Positions 41,533 through 54,200 are shown, counted from the first letter of the stretch. The stretch: DNA of 64,000 nt from Dolomedes plantarius (GCA_907164885.2 OU015496.1:105896315-105960314), one strand, 5' to 3'. Program-made: numbers and translations. The notes: generated by a model from the letters alone, not told the origin.

Positions 41533-43500
41533 TTGTTTTTTATCACTAGTTTTACATTTCCTTTCAGTGAGTCATTTGTCTGTTTTTTATCATTAGTTTT
41601 AATTTCCTTTTAGTAAGTCAATTAGAAAATCTATCTGATGATTTAGAATGTTTTGGTTGAAATAAATTAAGATGAACAGATGACATGTATAGTACCAAAA
41701 CGGTTTAGCCAATCTTTCAACAGTTAGGCCTTTTTTTTAGTCTTTGGGATGCATTTAAGCTTATAGGAAAATTGGAATTTCAGCATATTATGTTTTGAAA
41801 TCAACAATGAATTGAAAATTTCATATTGGATGTATTGTTATTTTTATAAGTCTTGAACCTTTGTCAATCCTGTTAAATACTTCTTGCTTAGTTTGGAGCA
41901 TATGATGCTTTTAAAATTTAAAAAAGTAAGGATTTCTTTATATGTAGATTGTAAAATTGTATAAAATTAAAGCAATATTAATGTTTCTATTATCAATCTA
42001 TCACAAAATCAAGGTATGGTTATTTTGTAACATTTTTTATGTAAAATTTCTTACACTAGTGTGTTTGTTTGTCCAAAATGACATTATTTGAATGGTTTCC
42101 AGTGGTGCTCAACTTTCAACATGAGCTCTCGAAAGATACATATATAATTATCGCATGAAAGAGACATTAAGGAAATTGGAATTAATTAGGCTCATTTATT
42201 TATAGGCACAGTAATATGGAAATGGATTCAGTCTATTCCTATTTAGGTGTTTGGTAATTAAAATAATGATTTGTTCATCTGTTACAACTAATTATAGTAG
42301 CAATTTTATGTAAATTTATGCTCATTCACTCAGCTAATAGGCTGGTGTAATATACTCATGATATTTTGGCAAAATTTTTACTCAAAACAAGTTTGCCAGT
42401 TTTAATCCTGTATGCTTATTTTTAAAAATATAACTTTGATAATGGTTGTATCACTCTGACAATTTTACTTTTTAAAAATGATGCCAAAATTTATCATATT
42501 CAGCGTAAACTACAGTTTAATTCTGGCAAACAAAAAAAATCTAATTTCTTTTCATTTTTACGTATAAAATTTAAAAATTATTTAATTTTTGGAAAATTTC
42601 TTTTGCTTTCAGAAATTATCTTCAAATTCTCTAAGTATAGCCATCATATAAACTGTTTACACTAAGTCTATATGAAATGCTTTGCATAAATCTGAACTCT
42701 GAAATTACCACCTCTCTGCAATGCATGGAATTAAAAGAAATTTAGAGTTTGTAAAACACTACTTTAGAAGAATTTTTTTTTTTTAAGCTGTTGTCAATTT
42801 CTGTAAACTGATTTGTTTTGTCGGCTTTACTTATTAATATAAATGGCTATATTTTTATTTTAAGTGAATAAAAATTTGGTTCCTTTGGTGAGAAAGAGGC
42901 TAAGAACTGCAAAAACACAAATTTTTGGAAATTTTAAGCATCTATTTTTTAAAAAAAAGTTTGATATCCACTATTTATAAAAGAAAAGAAGACTAAATTT
43001 TATCAAGGAGTTCTGAAACTCATTACCTTAGGAAATTGTACGAAACATCACACAGATTTAAAAGTCATAAAATATGTTGATTACATGAAAATAGAAAGCA
43101 AAAAATGTGAAATGCATAGTTTTCTCGATGCCTGAAACATGATAAATGCATCTCACAGCCATCACATTGTGAGGTGTTTAATATCCCAGAAAGACTATCT
43201 CAGGGCTGTTCTGTCAGGATGTGAACTATACTTATGAATGCCTTAAAAGGTTTTTTGGGCTGTCTAGATTAATCAGGTGCTGTTCATGGTATTCACCACG
43301 TAATTTCTGATAACGAAAATTAAAGATTAAAATTTTGTTAAATCCACAGTAATTATTTTTTAGGGTTAATTACAAGATTTTGTGCAACAAGAATAAATCT
43401 CTTCATCAAATGTTTTGAACATTAGATGAACAAATCCTAAACATTAAGACAATTGTATCTCAAGCACTGAACACTTAAGGGTTAAACCACTTGAACTCGA
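41533..43500. other. Intergenic; short tandem repeat, otherwise nothing
   Basis: Starts with two diverged 44-bp units (TGTTTTTTATCACTAG... at 41533 and 41581). The following 1.9 kb is AT-rich with no recognised feature. Confidence 0.6.
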
Positions 43501-43879
43501 AACAGTGCATATCTTGGATAAAAGAAGCTTTTACGACTGGAACTCATTACTAGCATTGTTACAAGTACTATTGATTCATTTCAGGATGAAAGATTTGAAT
43601 ACAGCAGTACATGATAGTAATTTTGTCACAGAAAAATTTTACACAGGAGACCTTAATTTGTGTTTTATGGTTCTGCATGCTAGGAAACTTTAAAAAAGCC
43701 CATAATAAAGTGGGTTAGTGGACACATTTTGAGATTTTTCTTAAATTTTGACAAAAATTACCTTTTTGTAACAGGGATAAGTGGACAGACCTGCACTTTC
43801 CGGATTTATCCCGGTAATGCCGTATTTTTAATGCATCTTCCAGGTTTCCGGAATGGACACTTATTACCGGATACTGAAA

Positions 43880-44095
43880 CGTGCAAAAAAGTAACAGGTT
43901 TTAACAATCCCTCACAGTAATGTGGAGTGTGAGAGGATTTTTAGTTACATAACAAAAATATATACTCAGTTCAGGTCATCTATGTCAAGGGAAACCTTAG
44001 AAAATTTGCTAATATGCAAATCGAACCCACAAGGACACTGTTATGAAGAACAATTTCATGAATTTTTAAAAAGGGCAAAATCAGCTATAGTAAAT
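43880..44095 (+). pseudogene. hAT dimerisation-domain fragment
   Basis: The frame from about 43922 reads ECERIFSYITKIYTQFRSSM, then SRETLENLLICKSNP. This is the C-terminal hAT dimerisation motif (ECER-FS...L---LE-L). Upstream frames (43505-43920) may be other decayed parts of the same protein, but I cannot confirm this. The DD40D element at 44100 inserted immediately after it. Confidence 0.5.
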
Positions 44096-44099
44096 ACTA

Positions 44100-45394
44100 C
44101 AGAGGCTGTTCACACATTTTTTAGACGATGTATATTGTATTCACAAAACTAAATTACAAAAAATTCTTGTGTTTTAAATGTTCTATTTGACATCCCTTAT
44201 TCTGAACTATTTTTCGACACTACAATTTCCAGGATAATGCCTTTTGAAGTGCCAGAAGAGGTATTCTATCCTATTCTTCCTGAACAGCTTTCCAGAGTCC
44301 TGTAAGGGTTTTGGGACGATGTTTGGATAATGCAGATTTTAAAAGTCCGAAAGCACAAAAATCCATAGGTGATAGATACATCGGGAGATTTAGTAGGGAT
44401 ATCAGTGAAGCCTTGATACCAGTTTTTTGTTCCATTTCTTTTAGGAAATTTACAGTGGATTTTGATGTGTGACTGCTAGCTTTGTCCTGATGGAGTCTCA
44501 CAGATTGATGGCACTGTGGGTAAAGCGATGGTATTTCATTCAGAAAAATTGGCGATAAAATATGTTCCTGATAGTATTTGGAGTTAATCTTGACATATTT
44601 TTCCACTCTCTTTATTTTTAACTTGCCATTATAAGAAAAACCAGCAACAATCATGAATCCCTTAGAAAAACTTTCTTTCGATTCTTTGAACCATGTACTT
44701 AAATTTTTTTCTCCCCTTTTATGATAATAAATGGCTCTTTTTTTTTTGTTGCAATCATTTAAATACACCCATGATTCATCTATTGTGACAATTGTTTTCC
44801 ATTTTTCTTCGGATAAGTGTTTCTCATATAGAATTATGCAGCGTGTCCTGCGTTCAGTGATATGATTTGGAAAGAGATGATGCACATTGCGTTTTTTCGC
44901 TTTCTTAAGATTTAAATCAATGTTTATCATTTTGTTTACAGTGGACACCGAGCATTTTAATAATTTTGCAACTGTCCTTTGACTATGGGGATTTTCTTTT
45001 AACATTAAACAATGTACCTTTGCAATAGTTGAAGATGTCCGTTTTTTCCTTGGATACTTGTTTGGAATTTTTGTTCCACTTGAGGCTCCAATTTGACGTT
45101 TTTTTCTTTTCTTGTTGATGATATTACCTAGCGACGCTTTAGCACAAAACCATGACTCTCGCATCGTTTTTGGATAACGGAGTATGCATATTTCTCTTCG
45201 GAAAGAGCATAAATGTAGCCTTCGAACCACTGCTTTGTTAAAAACGCCATTTAGAAAGAAAAAAAAACTTTCAAGCCGCAGACGATAATTTTGACTTTTA
45301 AAAACATAGTACAATGGCAATTATTTCTTTTGCAGCAAACGATTTTTTATTACCGCTTACCAAAATCGTCTAAAAAATGTGCGAACAGCCTCTG
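44100..45394 (-). mobile_element. mariner-superfamily transposon with 30-bp TIRs
   Basis: CAGAGGCTGTTCACACATTT at the left and, inverted, CAGAGGCTGTTCGCACATTT at the right; the 30-base ends differ at one position. TA duplications at 44098-44099 and 45395-45396. 1,295 bp, carrying one nearly complete transposase on the minus strand. It looks young. Confidence 0.92.
44220..45320 (-). pseudogene. Tc1/mariner transposase, DD-about-40-D type, one premature stop
   Basis: The open frame runs 349 codons from 45320 to a TAG at 44271-44273. The same frame then continues 16 sense codons, beginning DRIPLLALQKALSWKL, to TAG at 44220-44222. A Trp (TGG) would be normal at the first TAG in this family (QEEW), so it is probably one nonsense mutation. 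A helix-turn-helix (TVAKLLKCSVSTVNKMI) precedes the core. Catalytic Asps sit in TIDESWVYL, HQDKASSH and SPMDFCAFG; the last two are separated by about 40 residues, not the 34 of classical mariner. The true start codon is uncertain; a Met about 50 residues in (MRESWF) is an alternative. Confidence 0.85.
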
Positions 45395-45774
45395 TACAAA
45401 AATTCCAAGATTTTCTGCAATTTATTAAAACAAACATAAAGATATCAAAGTACTAAAAATATAGACTGCTAGGGTCCATGCTAGTGTAAATATGATGTAC
45501 ATTAAAATGTATAATTACAAATTTCAAATATATAACTTGTTTAATATTATAATTTCAAGATGAGCTGAACAGTAAGGAAATATTTTGAACTATGTAATAT
45601 TATCAAAGAGATCCTATAAAATGTAAGTAAGTATACATTATAATTCTTTTATTATAATTTTTTACTATACAGTTTTGTGTTATGTCTATTTTATGCACAG
45701 TAGAATATTGCAGGATTTTGCTCTTACTGAGGTTGGCAGATCTGAGTGTAGGCAAGGAAGATGATTTCAAATTG

Positions 45775-47415
45775 CAGTGGCTCCCAAAAATGTTCGTACA
45801 CTTACGAATTTCCATGAAATAGGGGTCTATCCATTAATTAAAATGAATATTTCAGAATAGGTATTTAATAATAAGATCTATAATCTATTCTTAACAAAAC
45901 TACATGAAATATTTTGAAAACATAGTAAAACTTTATTTTTAAGAAACCAGTAATCAAAAAGTAACAAAAACTTTATCTCACAAAAGTCATCGTACACTGA
46001 AATATTTTCGGATAAATTCATAATTAAAATTACCGTCTGGCGCTTTATTTTTTTTTTTTGAATTGTGGTGGCATTTAAAATATCATTTGGCTTTAATTTT
46101 TGCTTGCCTACTCCGTAATATTCTATTTATTATTTAAAAATGGCTCGTAGTCGTAAAGAAACAACAAACAGCATTCGAAAATTGATTATTTTTCATCATA
46201 GTAGTGGTAAATCAGTTCAGAATATTGCTAAATTACTTAATTTATCCCATTCTACTGTGCAGTATGTGAAAAAACGCTTTAAAGAAGAAAATTGGATCGA
46301 TAACAAGGTAAGAAAAGTCCGTCCGGCAAAGTTAACAAAACGTGATCAGAGATTTATAATTAGAAAATTTGTGAAAAATTCATGTTTGAGTGCTGTAAAA
46401 GTTTCTGCAGAATTCAATAAAACATTTTCTACTTCAGTTTCACCTGAAATTTTTTGACGAGTTCTCAGAACAGCTGGATTACATGGGCGTTCTGCCGATA
46501 GAAAATTTTTTGCGAGTGAGAAAAACAGAAAGTTTAGGCCTCCCTTCGCACTATCAATGATAAATAAGCCCCAAAAATATTGGAATAATGTCTTATTTAC
46601 TGATGAACAGTTTTGGTGCTGATGGGCGTATAATTGTATGGAGAAGAAAAAAATAAGGAACTTAATCCCAAGAACTTTGTAGGAACAGTTAAGCTTATCC
46701 TTGTGTGGGGGTGCATGTCAGCATCAGGACTAGGAAATTTGGTATTTATTGATGGCACAATGAATCATGCTGTTTTTATAAATATTTTAAGAGACAATTT
46801 AAAATTATCAGCTCAAAATTTGGGTATTGGAAACAACTTTGTTTTTTATCAACATAACGATTCTAAGCACACGGCTCTCAATGTTCGCATCTGGTGTCTC
46901 TATAATTGTCCACAAGTTTTGAAAACACCACCTCAATCGCCAGATTTAAACCCAATAGAACATATTTGGAGAGAACTGGAGGTTCGAGTACGAAAACACG
47001 ACATTCACACGAAAACGATCTAAAAACAATTATGATGGAAGAATGGATGAACATTGATGCAAAAATTACAAAAGAACTAAAGCAATCTATTCCCAGACAT
47101 TTAAAAGCTGTTTGGATGCTAAATGATATCCTACTAAATATTAATTTAATGAAAAATTAGAATATTTACTAATATGTAGAGATTTTTGACAAGTGTACAA
47201 TGACTTTTGTGACATAAAGTTTTTGTTACTTTTGGATTATTGGTTTCTTAAAAATAAAGTTTTACTATGTTTTCAAAATATTTCATGTAGTTTTGTTAAG
47301 AATAGATTATAGATCTTATTATTAAATACCCATTCTGAAATATTCATTTTAATCAATGGATAGACCCCTATTTAATTGAAAATCGTAAGTGTACAAACAC
47401 TTTTGGGAGCCACTG
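45775..47415 (+). mobile_element. Tc1-like transposon with about 220-bp IR/DR ends
   Basis: The ends start CAGTGGCTCCCAAAAATGTT and the mirror-image terminus closes at 47415. The inverted similarity extends about 220 bases inward (to about 46000 and from about 47190). Each end holds CGTACACT twice (or TGTACA variants), near the tip and near the inner edge, the IR/DR architecture known from Sleeping Beauty-type elements. The right flank is TA; the left flank reads TG, probably mutated. Confidence 0.88.
46140..47160 (+). pseudogene. Tc1-family transposase, broken
   Basis: It starts MARSRKETTNSIRKLIIFHH with a clear paired-like helix-turn-helix (GKSVQNIAKLLNLSHSTVQY). A stop occurs at 46455-46457, a frame change near 46620, and another near 47020. 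The core motifs survive in separate frames: NVLFTDEQFW (first Asp), LVWGCMSASG, YQHNDSKHTA (second Asp) and SPDLNPIEHIW (final Glu). The C-terminus ends ...MKN and stop at 47158-47160. All three acidic catalytic residues are kept, so the damage is in the reading frame only. Confidence 0.85.
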
Positions 47416-47510
47416 TATATAGTTGACAAATTTTACTTCCTTGCTCTTGACATGATGAAGGCATTTTTGTGATTTGTGCATGCACAATAATTAAACCCAG
47501 TACCTTGCCT

Positions 47511-48440
47511 GGGACTACTCTAGATTTGTGTGCACGGCCGCCATCTTGGATTTTTTTTTTGCGCCAACTTGGCGATTTTACCGTGTTTTTAGGAGTGGAA
47601 AAATTCTCGCCAATGTGTTTTAAGCGGTGTTTAAAAATTATTAAAATTCAGCTTTGAAAAATGTAAAATAATTATGAACCCATAAATTTATGGTGAGTAA
47701 CCAGATCCCCTCTCTCTCTCTCTCTCCATTGTGGTAATGAAATTTTACTTCAGATTTGACCTTAACCAAATATTTGGTGCATACAATAAAATCGGGACAA
47801 GGATTATTTGACCATTTATCCTGCTGTGTTGGAAATAAGAAAAAAAACCCTTTTCCTAAACCAATAACTTAACCTTAACTAACTTTTTAACTTAGGTTCC
47901 TGGGGAGAGAGAAGTTGAACTTCAGTTATTTAAATTTAAATTTATCTGTAATCCACTACAACTTGGAATTATAAAATATTTAAAAATATATTGTATTTAA
48001 AATGTATACTGTATTTTACATTTTACGAAAAAAAGATGGCAGATAATTTTTACTTCAAATAAATGAAATGGTGTATCATTATAGTATACTAATTGACAAT
48101 CGATAAACAAAATTAAAAGCAACTTAAATTTAATAAGTTAACAAAAAACTGATAATGGATTCAAAAATTTTCAACAAAAAGACTAAGTTTTAAAAATAAT
48201 TTACTGTTTTGAGTATAGTCAATTTGACTCAGATTTCCAGGTCAAGGCCGCGATCTGACCTAAAATTATTATACTGTAATTAAAAGATCACATCAGAAAT
48301 AACTGTTTGATCTTAAAATTTAAGAATTTGACATTGGGTTATTTTTACCAGAATGCAATAATTATCGCCATGTGAAATGCGCCAAACCCTGGCAGAAAAA
48401 TCCAAGATGGTGGCCGTGCACACAAATCTAGAGTATCCCC
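47511..48440. mobile_element. Non-autonomous TIR element with 8-bp duplication and YY1-like motifs
   Basis: About 45-bp inverted ends: GGGACTACTCTAGATTTGTG at the left and, inverted, GGGGATACTCTAGATTTGTG at the right. Both continue with GCACGGCC(G/A)CCATCTTGG. It is flanked by a perfect 8-bp duplication, CCTTGCCT, at 47503-47510 and 48441-48448. 930 bp, no transposase. The terminal GG and 8-bp duplication fit Merlin; hAT and P also make 8-bp duplications. Confidence 0.85.
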
Positions 48441-48478
48441 CCTTGCCTATTGATCTCTTTCAAATTTAATGACAAGGT

Positions 48479-51076
48479 CAGGGGCATAGCTACCGTGGAA
48501 CAATTGGAGCGAACTGCTCCAGGTACACAACTCATAGGGGTGCAAAATTTGAAAGAGTGAAAAAAAAATTTGTGAAAAATTTTCGATTTTTCATTTTTTC
48601 TGTAAAATATACAAAAAATAAATGAAATATTTTTAAGCAAATAAAACTAAGCACCTAAATATATTAGAATGTACTTGACATATCATAGTTTTGACTTCAG
48701 AAAATTTTCATTATAAATTTAACACTATATACCTCTAATAAACCTATAAAAATGTATGATGATTGTTAAGAATGTTTAAAAGCACTACTATAGGCACTTA
48801 CTATACATATTATAAGTGGTGTTTTACTGCAAAGAAGTTTCATGTATCCAGTGAATCCCACGAGCGCCAAATATAAACTTTTTTATATATCCGGTTCTAC
48901 TAGTGTGAGGGATAACATAAGATCACTCTGTCCATTATGTAAGGGCGATTCTGTGTTTGCCTGGCAAATAACTCATCCGACTGAAATCGAAATTATAATT
49001 CAAAATATTTGCAATATCACCCCAAAATTTACTGCAATCATCTGAGATTCAAGGTTTTCTGAGATTAGTCTTTTTAATACTAATTTCTCATTAATAAAAG
49101 TGAAGAAGAGAAGAAATATTTTGTTGGAAAACGCATTTCAGCACTGCTATTTCATTTGTCAAAATTCCTGGAGTATACACGCATTCATCGTTTTTGTTGG
49201 AAAAACTCCCCGTACTTCGGAGTAGTTTGCACAGTTGAATCCATTTCAATTACATCTACTGAATGATAAATGTAACAGAATGTAACAAGTTATTTTGGAA
49301 AAAAATCAACTTTCAAATATTAAAACTAGTATTGCTTATGACAGATTAAAATACTTCCGGTTTCACTATTCTGCATTTAAACAGTCATTTAAAAGAGTAA
49401 TGTTATAAATAATATTTGTAGACAAAGCAGTGTTCAATAATATGAATAATTAGTTAAACTTTACCCGTATTAACCGAAAAAGTGGCAAAGTACAAAAACA
49501 TGATCAAATATAACATTTGTGATTGACTTTCAATCACAAATGTTATACTTGCAATATCAGTGCAAATTATATGCACTAAAATTGTAAATGAACAGATGTA
49601 ATTATTTTTGTGTTGTTTTTAGCATAACTATCATAATTCAGGGAATTTTAATCCCGTTAACACGACCTAAATCAATTACATGTTTAATCGGGTGCAACGT
49701 GCACCCAAATTCCAAAATGTAATCATAATAAATAGAAATTAAGCTAAATTGTAATAACAGTTTTCAGTTTTACCTTAAACTTTTCTAGTTTTGTCGATAA
49801 AATAAGTTTTTGTTAGGAAAACGACTGAAAAAAATAGTTGCATTTGGGCAAAAATGGAGGCAAATAATTTTATTAGTAGTAGAATTAGAGTTCAATATTA
49901 AATTAATTATAAAAATCAGAACAGGTTTACGTTTAGTCAAAACATTCGAAATTAAAGAGAAGTTAAGACTTTATGACCGTCTAAATGGAAATTTTGTCTG
50001 TCAGTTTATAAATTTTTAAAAAAATTCTCACATAAATAGTATCACTAATCATTTCTAAAACTGTCTTTCAAGTTCATCTTAAATTATAAGAAAAATTAAG
50101 AACGAATCAATGAAGATTTTGAATGTGTTGAACAATTTCATAAATGCATTTGAAAACTGTTCATAGAGTCAATCATACATTATACACCGTGCCCCGATGC
50201 CTGAACTACATCAATTAGTTTGAATTGAGTTGCCATTATTAATTTGTATTGTGAATTTTAAGAAGCAGTGTGTCATGGTAAACATGCAAGTAATTAGGTA
50301 TGTTGAAACAAAATTGGTTTAATTGAAAACTGTTAAATAAGTATATGTAGTTTACCGTGCAAACCAGTCAGAAAACACACATAAAAACAGATAATGTCAA
50401 GTGAAAACGTCTCATTTTTATCTGAACCAAATATCTTACCCGAAAAATATTTTAAAACTTTTTCTGTAACATAAAACTGAGAAATAGAAAAATGATGTGT
50501 TTTATTTTTAAATTTAATTTTTTTCATTAGCATTTTATAGTGTAATGTTCATTTAGTGTAAATGCTCATTTAAATGACTCTTGAGAGTTTTGTATTCTTG
50601 TTGGAACAAAAAAAAACCCTCTGAAGTTCAAATATATATATCAATCAAAGTTCAAATATATATATATATATTATATATATATATATCTTTAATTTATCAA
50701 TAATCTTGTGAAAGCCTGTCTAAATTTTACTATTATACTTCGAGCCGGACCGATCGTAGGATGCGACTAGAGTCTGATAAAACTTTTTTTTATATGGAAA
50801 CTGAACATGCATAAGTACATTTTGTCAGTACAGTTTATAAAATATGTAGTTAATATTAGTGGGCACTCCATACTTAAAGAATTATAATTTGTTTTATTAT
50901 TATATTTATATTTATTCAATTGAATGTCTTGAATTTCAAATAAATTGTTATTAAGTAAGGTTTTAAATCGAAATAAGATTAGATAGAAAACAAATTCCGC
51001 CAGGACTCTTCCGAGAAACAAGTGGGAGCACCGATTTTACTTGCTACAGGACGCTGAATATGTAGCTATGCCACTG
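48479..51076. mobile_element. hAT-like element, 2.6 kb, non-autonomous, perfect 8-bp duplication
   Basis: The left end is CAGGGGCATAGCTACC and the right end GTAGCTATGCCACTG, inverted hAT-style termini. GACAAGGT flanks both sides (48471-48478 and 51077-51084). The interior has only short frames with no hAT motifs I recognise. It also contains a perfect 18-bp hairpin at 49509-49547. Confidence 0.85.
49509..49547. repeat. Perfect 18-bp hairpin, 3-base loop
   Basis: TATAACATTTGTGATTGA, CTT, then the exact reverse complement. Inside the hAT-like element. Confidence 0.9.
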
Positions 51077-51540
51077 GACAAGGTAGGTATGAATTCCATT
51101 ATTGTATGTAATTTGCATATTTTACACACAATTCAAAAAGGAATCGCTATTCTGGGCTTGTACCAAAAAAATATGTTTGGAAATTATTTTAAACTGTTAC
51201 AGTCATTAATCTTCAGAGAAAAAAATATTAAATGATTTGTCCTATGCATTCAGTTTTTAGAAATGGATTTTTTTGGCATCAAGCTTAGTGTTGAGTTAGC
51301 TTACCTCAGCCTTCATGGCAGCAAGTGCTCCTGACTAGTAATTAACCTTCGCCGTTCCCTTTTAAAAACATAAAAGAAAATTTTTCTAGTTATGTTTTTA
51401 ATGAAATGAGTATTTATAACTTTGTTAATAAACACAATTTAAATGTAAATTGTCTCCCAGTGAAGCTTTTTCTTAAATAAAAATGCAGTTAATTATTAAA
51501 CTACTTTGTTCTTTGGCTGGAAATATTTTTTTATAAACCT

Positions 51541-51760
51541 TAGGCCAGATATGGGCATGCTAAATCTGTAGAGTCCTATGTGGTCAGACAGGATGGGAGA
51601 ATGTATGAGCTCCCCAGATGTTGCCCCTGTGGGAGGGGAGGGGTTACTCAGTCAAAATCAAGGTAACACCAGTGTCCCCATAGAAAGCAACCCATAATTC
51701 TTGTGGTTAAAGTGTGAATGTCTTCATTGACAAGTGCCCTGTTTTTCCAAACACATTTTG
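51541..51760 (+). repeat. SINE-like element, copy B
   Basis: Starts AGGCCAGATATGGGCATGCT, contains GGGGTTACTCAGTCAAAA and ends with AATGTCTTCATTGACAAGTG. Related to the copies at 1375 and 60108. Confidence 0.6.
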
Positions 51761-53085
51761 ATTAGAACTCACTAAACACACTACAACATTTACTTTAAAT
51801 ATGGATGAATGTAACTTCCAGGAACACTGTCCAATACTATTTTTTTTTTTAACCTCTCATCTTTTCCCATACTAGTTTACTCAAGAGACTAAGTCCACTA
51901 GATGACTAAGAGTCTTGAGGACAGCCCTAAAAATTTTAACTTGTGGAAAACAAAAGGAAGAGAATATCTCAGTCCTCAAACTGATGTTGAGTCAAAACAC
52001 CCATCTGTTTACATTCAAAGTTATAATCTATTTGGAAATATGATAATAAAAATACCTGCTCTGCTGCTTATTGAAATTAGCATTAACAAATAATGATACT
52101 AATTAGAATTCTCATATTTGAAGAATATAATTCAAGAGAAAACAGTTGTTACTCAAATCTATGAAAACCTACAAAATATTTGTTAGTGAGATTTCATATT
52201 GCAAAAACAAAATCGTATACAAATTTATTTTCTTAATTTATTGATGGTGTTATACATTTACTAGGAGCAAATAGCTGAATATTTTCATAAACCAGTATTT
52301 TAATTATTTGTCCAAGGAGTTCGTCTATTATTGCTTATCTTATAAGTTCTCACTATCCCACTTGTATAGCTATTAACCCTCTAATGCATCTTGAAACACA
52401 GACCTAATTTCAATCTGAAATAGAATCGTAATCTTCAGTGTTTTCTCACAGGTCACTTATGATATCCTCAAGATATTCTCGAAATATTTTGAGAATTTAG
52501 CCATCATATATCCATCGGGATGCAGCAGTCTGAGCTTGGGGCTGAGCGATCTAACTTGACATTTCCTTGTCATACAGATCTGGCTAAAAGGTGAACAAAA
52601 ATTAATTTTAATTACCTTTGTTCTAAGATTAAATTTTTAGACCCTAATGGCTGACCCTTTGTGCAAGAGCCAAAATATATAACCCAACCATAAAAGTAGC
52701 TCATTTTTATTAATTTGGATATGTTGATCCTGAAAAGGAATAAAAATTTATGATTAGCTTGTTTTTGAGAGATAGAGGATGGAGATAAGCACCGAGATTG
52801 TATGGTTTGATGTTCCTAAAATGATAGAAGTAGATTGAGAAATTGTAAAAATATACATACATTCAGTGCATCTTATGTAGGCTTGAATAGGATGATGCAA
52901 TCATTACAGTCATGATATCACATTGTCTATAGTCTCCATTTGTTTTCGAAGTGCTCAGTGAGCATTAAAATTCTGCCCAAGATACCTTGTCAATTATTCC
53001 TTAACTATAATGACAATTTTTGTTTTATATATGTGGAGAGATCACTCGATATATATACCAAAAGAAATTAGCAATATGAATTTAT
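51761..53085. other. Intergenic; nothing recognised
   Basis: AT-rich sequence. The TTAACCCTCTAATGC at about 52374 resembles a piggyBac-type end, but I found no partner. Confidence 0.5.
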
Positions 53086-54107
53086 GGCCGATCCTTAAGG
53101 AGCATATCTAGCGAGCTGAATTACCCAAAATTGACAGTGGCCTATGTGATTCAGAAGTGGAAGGTGAGTGGTGATTGTAAGAATGTGGCCCGAGTCAGCA
53201 GACCCATGAAACTGGGAGATAGAGACCGACGGGTGCTGTCCAGAGAAATTTGAAAGAGCTGCACCCAACCGATGGCCCACATACTCCAGGAGTTTCAACA
53301 GTCATCTGGGAGTGATGTTTCAATGAATACCATCCGTAAGGAAGCACATCTGCTTGGTTTTCATGGTTGTGCTGCTGCCCATAAGCCTTTGGTCACAAAT
53401 TCCAACCGCTCTGTTCGGTTAATGTGGTGCAAAGCACATTGCAAGTGGACAGTAGAACAGTAGAAAAGGGTTCTGTGGAACGACAAATCAAGGTTCACCC
53501 TCTACTGTCCGAACAGCTGGGTCTGGCATCTGCCTGGAGAATGTCTCCTGCCAGAATGCATTGTGCCCACAATAAAGTTTGGTGGAGGTGGAATTATGGT
53601 CTGGGGATGTTTCTCCTGGTATAGACTGGGACCCTTGGTTACAATTCATGGCAAGCTCAATGCCGATGTGTACTGCACTATTTTGGATGACAATGTGCTT
53701 CCTACGTTGGGGCAGTTTTATGGGTTGGACCCATGTTACTTCCAAGACGACAACACTAGTTGTCATGTTGCAAGGCCCACCATGGATTGGTATGGTGACA
53801 ATTAGGTTAACCGAATGGACTGGCCTGCCCAGAGCCCAGATCTGAACCCTATCAAGAACCTCTGGGATGAGTTAAATCACCGAGTTAAGGGGTGCAACAA
53901 CCGTCTAAAATCGGTGAAGGAACTTGCATGTCCTCTCCAAGCTGAGTGAAAGAAAATACCACTTGCCGTCATACATGGACTTGTGGAAAGCATGCCCCAG
54001 AGGGTTAAGGTTTTAATTGCCTTTCTTGGAGGCTCTACCAATTATTCAATATGAATTTTGTTTTTCTTTTCTATTACAGGTGTCCAAATACTTATTGGTA
54101 GATAGTG
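53086..54107 (+). mobile_element. Tc1-like transposon, 5' end lost
   Basis: The right terminus reads GGTGTCCAAATACTTATTGG then TAGATAGTG before TA, a Tc1-type end. No matching left terminus is present near 53000-53090. It carries a decayed transposase. Confidence 0.75.
53089..54053 (+). pseudogene. Tc1-family transposase, decayed
   Basis: Segments in order: RDRRVLSREI (about 53220), MAHILQEFQQSSGSDVSMNT (53272), [11 protein letters not shown] (53470), [12 protein letters not shown] (53580), [12 protein letters not shown] (53740), [16 protein letters not shown] (53830), and a C-terminal end near LVESMPQRV. Several stops and frame changes separate them. The first catalytic motif, usually DESRF, reads NDKSRF (Glu to Lys after the Asp). 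The final catalytic Glu of the PIE motif is Lys (PIKN). Inactive and older than the two elements at 44-47 kb. Confidence 0.85.
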
Positions 54108-54200
54108 TATAACAAATAGCTTCATCAACGGAATTCTTGCCAGTGATAAATTACTTTGTGTTTTTAATGTTATGTTGACATAAAACAAAAATTTGTTGAC

